11,127 bases of DNA from Porphyromonadaceae bacterium UBA7180 (GTDB lineage: Bacteria > Bacteroidota > Bacteroidia > Bacteroidales > Muribaculaceae), in assembly GCA_002491165.1 (NCBI GenBank), contig DKVK01000101.1, positions 1 through 11,127 of the forward strand, read 5' to 3'. The notes beneath the pieces were generated by a model. That model saw only the letters and a list, made by a program, of their open reading frames with translations. It made no database searches and had not been told where the DNA came from. Numbering within the stretch: the stretch's first letter is position 1; every line of letters starts with the position of its first letter. Of the stretch, positions 7,218 to 11,127 are shown piece by piece. A program made the position numbers and the translations under genes.

Positions 7218-7819
7218 ACGTTATTTCAAATATCCTTTACTGGATTTCAACCGGGTTGCTCGTTCCCGTCATAGTACTTCTGATTTTCTTCTTCATACGG
7301 GCCCTCATCCTCATCGGCGCCTTCTTCGGCCAATACCTCGGCCAAAAGAAAACCGACGGTGCCCTCAACGACAAAATCAAGAACCTCACGCCCGCGACGC
7401 TCCCCGCATTCGCCTCCTCGCTTCCGGAGAAACGCTCCTCGGTGATGGGCGCTTACGTCAAGAAAATCATAGCCGAAGGAGCCGTCGAAAGCAAAGCCGA
7501 GCTACTCTTAGGGGAATATGAACTCGACGCCGACAAAAACGTGGCAACCTCGAAAGTGCTCACCAAAATGGGTCCGATACTCGGACTGATGGGGACGCTG
7601 ATTCCCATGGGACCGGCCCTCGTGGGTCTCGCTTCGGGCGACATCGCCTCGATGGCCTACAATATGCAAGTGGCTTTCGCCACGACCGTCGTCGGCCTGG
7701 TGGTCAGCGCCATAGGTTTCCTCACGCAGCAGGTCAAGGAACGCTGGGCCGTTAAGAACCTGACGATGCTCGAATACCTCGCAGAAGTAGTGAAACTCTC
7801 TAACCGCCAAGCCGCATGA
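7214..7819 (+). CDS. hmuU: HmuU, MotA/TolQ/ExbB-family proton channel protein
   Basis: A 201-residue member of the MotA/TolQ/ExbB family, which forms proton-conducting pentamers in the inner membrane. There is one long N-terminal membrane segment (about 11-38), a cytoplasmic stretch (about 40-115), and the family core GPILGLMGTLIPMGPAL (120-136) in the second segment. The third segment is around AFATTVVGLVVSAIGF (154-169). T127 and T157/T158 lie where ExbB and TolQ carry channel threonines. The start overlaps the hmuT stop (ATGA at 7214-7217) and the stop overlaps the hmuV start, so the three are made together. With HmuV it probably uses proton-motive force to drive HmuS or HmuT. It is unlikely to be the general TonB motor because no tonB is adjacent. 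Confidence 0.85.
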   Translation: MNVISNILYWISTGLLVPVIVLLIFFFIRALILIGAFFGQYLGQKKTDGALNDKIKNLTPATLPAFASSLPEKRSSVMGAYVKKIIAEGAVESKAELLLGEYELDADKNVATSKVLTKMGPILGLMGTLIPMGPALVGLASGDIASMAYNMQVAFATTVVGLVVSAIGFLTQQVKERWAVKNLTMLEYLAEVVKLSNRQAA

Positions 7820-8214
7820 GACGCCGCCGTTCACTGCTCCGCCGTAGCGAAGACAGCGACCCCATGAGCGTGGTCAGCAACCTCTTCGACGTGGCCATGG
7901 TCTTCGCCGTGGCACTGATGGTGGCCCTCGTGAGCCGCTACAATATGACCGAAATGTTCTCGCAGGAAGACTTCACGATGGTGAAAAATCCCGGCAAGGA
8001 GAACATGGAGATAATCACTAAAGAGGGAGAAAAAATAAACCGCTACACCCCCTCCGAGGACAAATCAGCCTCCCCCCGGAACCGGGGCAAACGCGTAGGC
8101 GTAGCCTACCAGCTCGAAAACGGCGATGTAATATACGTCCCGGAAGGCGAAACCCCGGGGGAAGGAACCACCCCCGCCACGTCGGGATCCTCCGCCTCTC
8201 CCTCCCCAAAATAA
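7816..8214 (+). CDS. hmuV: HmuV, DUF2149 ExbD-like partner of HmuU
   Basis: A 132-residue protein of the DUF2149 type. A basic cytoplasmic start (MRRRRSLLRR) leads into DPMSVVSNLFDVAMVFAVAL, a single membrane helix (about 21-40) with an aspartate, D25, near its beginning. That is the arrangement of the proton-carrying Asp in ExbD, TolR and MotB. Residues 50-110 form a small periplasmic domain with a VAYQLENGDVIYVPE strand pattern. The tail from about 111 is Gly/Pro/Ser/Thr-rich and probably disordered. It overlaps hmuU by 4 nt and is the last gene before a strong terminator. The predicted role is to form the ion path with HmuU and transmit force into the periplasm. The name follows operon position; ABC-transporter HmuV ATPases are unrelated. 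Confidence 0.8.
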   Translation: MRRRRSLLRRSEDSDPMSVVSNLFDVAMVFAVALMVALVSRYNMTEMFSQEDFTMVKNPGKENMEIITKEGEKINRYTPSEDKSASPRNRGKRVGVAYQLENGDVIYVPEGETPGEGTTPATSGSSASPSPK

Positions 8215-8255
8215 TCCGAGCATTTCCAATTAATTTGCCATAAGTCTTACCCACA

Positions 8256-8292
8256 GCCGGGCGTGCCGCGAGCCACGCCCGGCCTCTTTTTT
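8256..8292 (+). terminator. Rho-independent terminator of the hmu operon
   Basis: GCCGGGCGTG (8256-8265) and CACGCCCGGC (8274-8283) form a perfect 10-bp GC-rich stem with an 8-nt loop. CTC and six T residues (8287-8292) follow. It lies 41 nt after the hmuV stop. Confidence 0.92.
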
Positions 8293-8343
8293 CATTTCCT
8301 CAAAGATTCGCTCATTTTCTCGCGAATTTGAAATAAAAATTCG

Positions 8344-8351
8344 TATCTTTG
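8344..8351 (+). promoter_or_regulatory. Possible -7 box of an intergenic transcript
   Basis: TATCTTTG fits the Bacteroidetes -7 consensus TAnnTTTG. The nearest upstream TTG (8328-8330) is only 13 bp away, not 19-21, so the -33 element is poor. If used, a transcript would start just before the GGGGCT at about 8355. Confidence 0.45.
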
Positions 8352-8575
8352 TGCCGGGGCTACCGGTTTGACGGCGCTGGGAGCCGAAGCTCGACCGCCA
8401 CCTGCTTTCAGCTTCATGATGCAATTCGGACTTATTCGGTTATCTGTTCCGTAGGCCGGGGGCTTTCCCTCCATATTCGGCTTATTCCGGGGCTTTCCCT
8501 CTGTACTTTGGGGCATAAAAAAATTGATTGTCGTCGCGACAACCAATCTTCCTGTTAACCTTAAAATCTAATACC
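8352..8575 (+). ncRNA. Candidate structured leader or small RNA, function unknown
   Basis: No ORF of note is present. The first bases after the promoter box, GGGGCTACCGGTTTGACGG, resemble the conserved 5' end of Bacteroidetes tmRNA as I remember it. The acceptor 3' half, the tag reading frame and the T-arm are not found downstream, so this is not an intact tmRNA. Further on are repeats with GGGGCTTTCCCTC, TTATTCGG-like motifs and a small hairpin (TTGTCG 8528-8533, CGACAA 8537-8542). It could be a tmRNA fragment, an unrelated small RNA, or a 5' leader of the small ORF at 8576. Confidence 0.3.
8459..8501 (+). repeat. Direct repeat GGGGCTTTCCCTC, two copies
   Basis: The 13-bp word GGGGCTTTCCCTC occurs at 8459-8471 and 8489-8501, 30 bp apart. 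Each copy can fold on itself through GGG and CCC. Related ATTCGG-CTTATTC words precede each copy (8424-8438 and 8475-8486), so a longer degenerate unit may have been duplicated. Confidence 0.6.
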
Positions 8576-8692
8576 ATGAAAAACTCACTGCAAAGTTACT
8601 GCTTATTTTTGAAAACAATGTTATATAACATAAGAAATTTTCGCTATTTAACTCTATTTAACTCTTTCGGTATATTTTATTATATCTTATGA
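8576..8692 (+). CDS. Small 38-codon ORF, doubtful
   Basis: ATG at 8576 opens a 38-codon frame beginning MKNSLQSYCLFLKTMLYNIR and ending FGIFYYIL. It is rich in aromatic and aliphatic residues and lies in AT-rich DNA. In favour of translation are the A-rich start context, the hairpin and conserved-looking leader just upstream, and the possible promoter at 8344. Against it are its length, its simple composition and the lack of any family I recognise. It contains CAAAGTTA (8591-8598), the reverse complement of a -7 box, but the matching TTG is at a poor 17-bp spacing. I see no other gene in 8293-8942. Confidence 0.2.
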   Translation: MKNSLQSYCLFLKTMLYNIRNFRYLTLFNSFGIFYYIL

Positions 8693-8818
8693 TATTTCAG
8701 TTATATTTATAATAGGCATATACTGCTGATTGCGCACGGTACGTCAAGCGGCGACGGTGAGACAACGGCACCCCGGTCGGTGCGTCGTGAGAAATTTTGC
8801 AGCATTTCTGAAAAAAAT

Positions 8819-8849
8819 TTGTTTATAACGCGGCAATTTAGTAATTTTG
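8819..8849 (+). promoter_or_regulatory. Promoter of hpt-adk
   Basis: TTG (8819-8821), exactly 20 bp, then TAATTTTG (8842-8849) match the Bacteroidetes promoter consensus. The predicted start at about 8853 gives a leader of about 90 nt before the hpt ATG at 8943. Confidence 0.8.
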
Positions 8850-8858
8850 CCATAAGAA

Positions 8859-8876
8859 GCGCTTACCCGTAAGCGC
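8859..8876 (+). promoter_or_regulatory. Perfect palindrome at the start of the hpt leader
   Basis: GCGCTTAC (8859-8866) and GTAAGCGC (8869-8876) are exact reverse complements around a 2-nt centre. In RNA this gives a 7-bp hairpin with a 4-nt loop beginning within about 10 nt of the predicted 5' end. In DNA it could be a repressor site just downstream of the promoter. No T run follows, so it is not a terminator. Confidence 0.6.
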
Positions 8877-8942
8877 CGATTGCCCGCACGGCCCCTTTCA
8901 CTCGCCCTCGGAGCCTGCCCTTTAAGATTAACATCGAGTATT

Positions 8943-9488
8943 ATGGAGAATAAAATTACCGTTAACGGTCTCTCTTTCAAGCCTTTCATAACGCAGCGCC
9001 AGATAGCCGGGCGCGTTGCGGAGCTCGCCGCCGAGATGCGCCGCGACCTGGAGGGGAAACACCCCGTGTTCCTCTGCGTGCTCAACGGCGCTTTCATCTT
9101 CGCGGCCGACCTTTTCCGCGAGCTCGGAATCAACGATTCCACCATCAATTTCATCCGCTATTCCTCTTACGCCGGCACGCAATCCACCGGCAAAGTGAAG
9201 GAGCTGATGGGTCTGACCGAGGACATAGAAGGGAAGGATGTGGTCATCATCGAAGACATCGTGGACACGGGTCTCACGGCGCAACACATGGTGGAAGATT
9301 TGCGCAAACGCAATCCGGCATCCATCAGCTTCGCCACGCTGCTCCACAAACCGCAAAGCTCCAAGACCGGCTTCCAGCCCGATTACGTAGCTTTTGAAAT
9401 AGACCCGAAGTTCATCATCGGCTACGGCCTGGACCTGGACGGCAAAGTGCGCAATCTCAAAGATATTTACGTTGTAGACGAACCTTAA
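8943..9488 (+). CDS. hpt: Hypoxanthine phosphoribosyltransferase
   Basis: A 181-residue cytoplasmic purine-salvage enzyme. It transfers phosphoribose from PRPP to hypoxanthine (often also guanine), giving IMP or GMP and pyrophosphate. The PRPP-binding signature VVIIEDIVDTGLT spans residues 100-112, with the acidic pair E104-D105. The pyrophosphate loop LNGAFIF is at 48-54 and the flexible active-site loop SSYAGTQ at 74-80. The C-terminal base-binding segment includes DYVAFEIDPKFIIGYGLDLDG. Length is normal for the family. ATG 8943 is used; the open frame extends to 8880, but those codons lie in the leader and have no homology-like features. It is probably transcribed with adk 85 nt downstream, from the promoter at 8819. 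Confidence 0.95.
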   Translation: MENKITVNGLSFKPFITQRQIAGRVAELAAEMRRDLEGKHPVFLCVLNGAFIFAADLFRELGINDSTINFIRYSSYAGTQSTGKVKELMGLTEDIEGKDVVIIEDIVDTGLTAQHMVEDLRKRNPASISFATLLHKPQSSKTGFQPDYVAFEIDPKFIIGYGLDLDGKVRNLKDIYVVDEP

Positions 9489-9573
9489 AATTTCTATACC
9501 ACAAACGAGAAGGCCGACACCGCCCCAACACCACGGCTCGGCAAATCCCCAGACAACACAAAAACTGACTGTT

Positions 9574-10155
9574 ATGATGAATCTGGTATTATTCGGCGCA
9601 CCGGGCAGCGGAAAGGGCACCCAAAGCGCCAAAATCATTGACAAATACGGCCTTTATCACATCTCCACCGGCGACGTGCTGCGCGACCATATAGCCCGAC
9701 ACACCGACCTCGGTCGCCTCGCCGACAAGTATATCAGCAAAGGCCAGCTTATCCCCGACGCCGTCATGATCGAAATCATCGACAATGTGCTCGAAGAGAA
9801 AGCCAGCGGCAAGAACGGCGTGGTCTTCGACGGTTTTCCCCGCACCATAGCGCAGGCCGAAGCCCTCGAAAAACTGCTTAAGAAACGCGACGCCAAAATC
9901 GACGGCGTCATCGGACTCGAAGTAGCAGAGGATGAACTCATCAAGCGTATGCTGCAGCGCGGCCGCGAAACGGGACGTACCGACGACAACCTCGAGACCA
10001 TTACACGGCGCCTCGAAGTGTACCGCGAGTCCACCAAACCGCTGAAGGACTATTACGCCGAACTCGGCCTTTACCTCTCGGTGGACGGCCAAGGCAACGT
10101 AGATGACATCTTCGGCAACATCACCAAAGGAATCGACTCGATGGTGAAGAAGTAA
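9574..10155 (+). CDS. adk: Adenylate kinase
   Basis: A 193-residue cytoplasmic enzyme converting AMP and ATP to two ADP. The P-loop GAPGSGKGT is at residues 8-16 and the AMP-binding STGDVLRDHI at 31-40. The family signature FDGFPRT is at 85-91, and the LID hinge arginines lie in QRGRETGRTDDN (128-139). The LID is the short type without a zinc-binding insert, which explains the short length. ATG 9574 gives MMNLVLFG; 9577 would work equally well and removes one residue. The 85-nt gap after hpt has no obvious promoter or terminator, so the two are likely one transcript. In Bacteroides, as I recall, obgE follows adk; here a terminator and a convergent gene follow instead. Confidence 0.96.
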   Translation: MMNLVLFGAPGSGKGTQSAKIIDKYGLYHISTGDVLRDHIARHTDLGRLADKYISKGQLIPDAVMIEIIDNVLEEKASGKNGVVFDGFPRTIAQAEALEKLLKKRDAKIDGVIGLEVAEDELIKRMLQRGRETGRTDDNLETITRRLEVYRESTKPLKDYYAELGLYLSVDGQGNVDDIFGNITKGIDSMVKK

Positions 10156-10258
10156 GACACAACAGCGGCCGCGCCATCTATGGCGCTACCGCAACGACGA
10201 TAAAAGGGCAATCCAATTGCCTGAACCTGAAAAAAAAAATTTGTTTTTTCATAAGCTA

Positions 10259-10291
10259 AAAATCCGGTGCCCGCGACGGGTCCCGGATTTT
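10259..10291. terminator. Bidirectional terminator between adk and the PAS gene
   Basis: AAAATCCGG (10259-10267) pairs perfectly with CCGGATTTT (10283-10291), and an inner CCCG/CGGG (10270-10273, 10277-10280) extends the stem. TTTTGTTTT runs out on the plus side and TTTTTAGC on the minus side, so it can end both adk and the convergent PAS gene. Confidence 0.85.
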
Positions 10292-10333
10292 GTTTTACAT
10301 AGCGTTTTCGTCTTTGGCAAAGCGGCGGCTGCA

Positions 10334-10365
10334 CCTATCGGGCTTATTGGTTCTATCCGGCCTAT
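10334..10365. repeat. 9-bp degenerate tandem repeat in the convergent intergenic region
   Basis: After CCTAT (10334-10338) come three 9-bp units: CGGGCTTAT (10339-10347), TGGTTCTAT (10348-10356) and CCGGCCTAT (10357-10365), consensus NGGNYYTAT. A further related word, CCCTATTGGGCCTG, starts at 10393. Similar TCGG-CTTAT words occur at 8424-8438 and 8475-8486. No function is visible. Confidence 0.55.
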
Positions 10366-10434
10366 TGTCGCCGTTTGACAAAGCCCCTGCATCCCTATTG
10401 GGCCTGTCGCCGGGAGCGTGCGGCGTATCCACTT

Positions 10435-10785
10435 TTACTTGGCGGTGCGGACGTAGTGGGGCATCTCCTCGGGGAGCACTATCGAGAACTCCACGAGGCC
10501 GGCCACTTCGCCGTCGCGGCGCCACGGCGTCTGGTGGATTATCTTCTTCTGGCCGTTTTTCTCGATGGTGTACGAGTTTGAGGTGCCGTTGGCAAGCATC
10601 TCGCGGATCTTTGCGGCGGCATGCTCGGGATGATACTCGAAGAGGGAGTGCCCGATGATGTCGCCATGCTTGGCAAAGGTCTCGCGTGACCGCTGGTTCA
10701 TATATAGTATTTTACCTTCGCGGTCGCAGATGGTGACCGCCATATCCAGGCCCCGGGCCCAGTCTGTTCCTTCAAATCCTTCCAT
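10435..10785 (-). CDS. Stand-alone PAS-domain protein
   Basis: A 116-residue soluble protein that is almost entirely one PAS fold. MAVTICDREGKILYMNQRSR (15-34) gives the first strands. It is followed by the helical GDIIGHSLFEYHPEHAAAKI (41-60) and the strands SYTIEKNGQKKIIHQTPWRR (71-90) and GEVAGLVEFSIVLP (92-105). There is no output domain (no HTH, kinase, GGDEF or similar), so it may bind a small ligand and act on a partner protein. Several histidines (H40, H46, H52, H55, H84) are present, but a cofactor cannot be assigned. ATG 10785 is the first in-frame start. No good TAnnTTTG promoter is seen; the closest, TAGTAACT about 25 nt upstream of the ATG, is weak. The gene is convergent with adk. 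Confidence 0.8.
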   Translation of the reverse strand: MEGFEGTDWARGLDMAVTICDREGKILYMNQRSRETFAKHGDIIGHSLFEYHPEHAAAKIREMLANGTSNSYTIEKNGQKKIIHQTPWRRDGEVAGLVEFSIVLPEEMPHYVRTAK

Positions 10786-10838
10786 TTCCTTGATTAATTA
10801 TAGTTACTACATCCCTGAAAAGGCATGATGCAATAGAA

Positions 10839-10873
10839 AATCGGTGCTATTTTCCGGAGAAAATGCACCGATT
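10839..10873 (-). terminator. Terminator of the right-edge lipoprotein gene
   Basis: AATCGGTGC (10839-10847) and GCACCGATT (10865-10873) form a perfect 9-bp stem. After one unpaired base the stem continues with ATTTTC/GAAAAT around a CGGA loop. On the minus strand the stem is followed by TTTCTATT. It begins 35 nt after the stop codon at 10908, so it ends that gene and separates it from the PAS gene. Confidence 0.8.
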
Positions 10874-10907
10874 ATTTCGTAACGTTTGTTACTCGCGTTA
10901 AGATTGC

Positions 10908-11126
10908 TTACTTCTTGGCGCTGTCAGCCTTAGCGGGTTCTTCAGTCTTAGCGGCTTTGTCGTCGGTAGCCTTAGCGTCAGCAGCGGGAGCGGCCTCAGC
11001 GGCGGGAGCTATTTCCTGAGCTTTAGCTGTGTCTGTGTCAGCAACGGCTGTGTCTTCTGTCATTTCAGTTGCGGGAGCCATTGTGTCAGAGTCAGCTGTT
11101 TCAGCTTTTTTGTTGCCGCAAGATAC
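10908..11126 (-). CDS. Ala/Lys/Thr/Asp-rich lipoprotein, 3' part only
   Basis: The 72 visible residues begin VSCGNKKAETADSDT and end EEPAKADSAKK. VSCGNKK looks like the end of a signal peptide with its lipobox cysteine, so most of the signal peptide and the start codon lie beyond the right edge. The mature part is low-complexity: Ala, Asp, Glu, Lys, Thr and Pro, with no cysteine after the first and hardly any aromatic residues. It is therefore likely disordered and anchored to a membrane by lipid. Many Bacteroidales genomes have short lipoproteins of this kind; I cannot assign a function. Codons favour GCT and GAC more uniformly than in the neighbours, as expected for a repetitive, well-expressed gene. 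Confidence 0.75.
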   Translation of the reverse strand, partial: VSCGNKKAETADSDTMAPATEMTEDTAVADTDTAKAQEIAPAAEAAPAADAKATDDKAAKTEEPAKADSAKK

Positions 11127-11127
11127 C

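Noticed and set aside
8352..8575. Intact tmRNA gene
   Set aside because: Only the first bases resemble tmRNA. No tag ORF, no TTC-type T-arm and no CCA-proximal half complementary to GGGGCT were found downstream.
8734..8790. Terminator-like inverted repeat (GCACC/GGTGC at 8769-8783)
   Set aside because: The core stem is only 5 bp, flanking pairing is broken, and there is no T run directly after it.

Overview
The window looks like a chromosomal segment from a Bacteroidales bacterium; a fairly GC-rich gut lineage such as Muribaculaceae is possible, but the family cannot be settled here. The basis is the promoters, which follow the Bacteroidetes layout (TTG, about 20 bp, TAnnTTTG) and not -35/-10, together with Bacteroidales-type lipoproteins, an Hmu-type gene cluster, and hpt next to adk.

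Left end (1-553): an AT-rich, gene-poor stretch unlike the rest of the window. It holds a broken antitoxin-like gene (DUF6088/AbiEi-type, 365-534). The gene is frameshifted and truncated, but its promoter and a perfect 10-bp inverted-repeat operator are intact. It looks like a decayed mobile or defence remnant lying against the 3' end of the next gene.

Central module (554-8292): a minus-strand regulator and a plus-strand five-gene operon diverge from a mirror-symmetric promoter pair centred at about 1613. The regulator has three parts: a ScdA_N-like N-terminus, a RIC/YtfE-like hemerythrin domain with all six expected di-iron ligands, and a LuxR-type helix-turn-helix. The operon encodes a calycin-like lipoprotein, the large CobN-like protein HmuS, the polytopic membrane protein HmuT, the MotA/TolQ/ExbB-type HmuU and the ExbD-like DUF2149 protein HmuV. 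hmuT, hmuU and hmuV are packed with 1-nt spacing or 4-nt overlaps. A strong rho-independent terminator closes the operon. The inferred job is extraction of iron from haem (or handling of another tetrapyrrole) at the periplasmic face of the inner membrane. The likely power source is a proton channel, because no AAA+ chelatase subunit is present. The outer-membrane receptor HmuR and the haemophore HmuY are absent; the lipoprotein occupies the HmuY position. The di-iron regulator suggests control by NO, O2 or iron.

Intergenic stretch (8293-8942): a promoter-like box is followed by a structured segment whose first bases resemble the 5' end of a tmRNA although no tmRNA follows. It also holds short direct repeats, a small hairpin and a 38-codon ORF, then a strong promoter and a perfect palindrome in the hpt leader.

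Right part (8943-11127): hpt (purine salvage) and adk (adenylate kinase) end at a bidirectional terminator. They are followed by 9-bp degenerate tandem repeats, a convergent stand-alone PAS-domain protein, a second terminator, and the 3' part of an Ala/Lys/Asp/Thr-rich lipoprotein gene that runs off the right edge.
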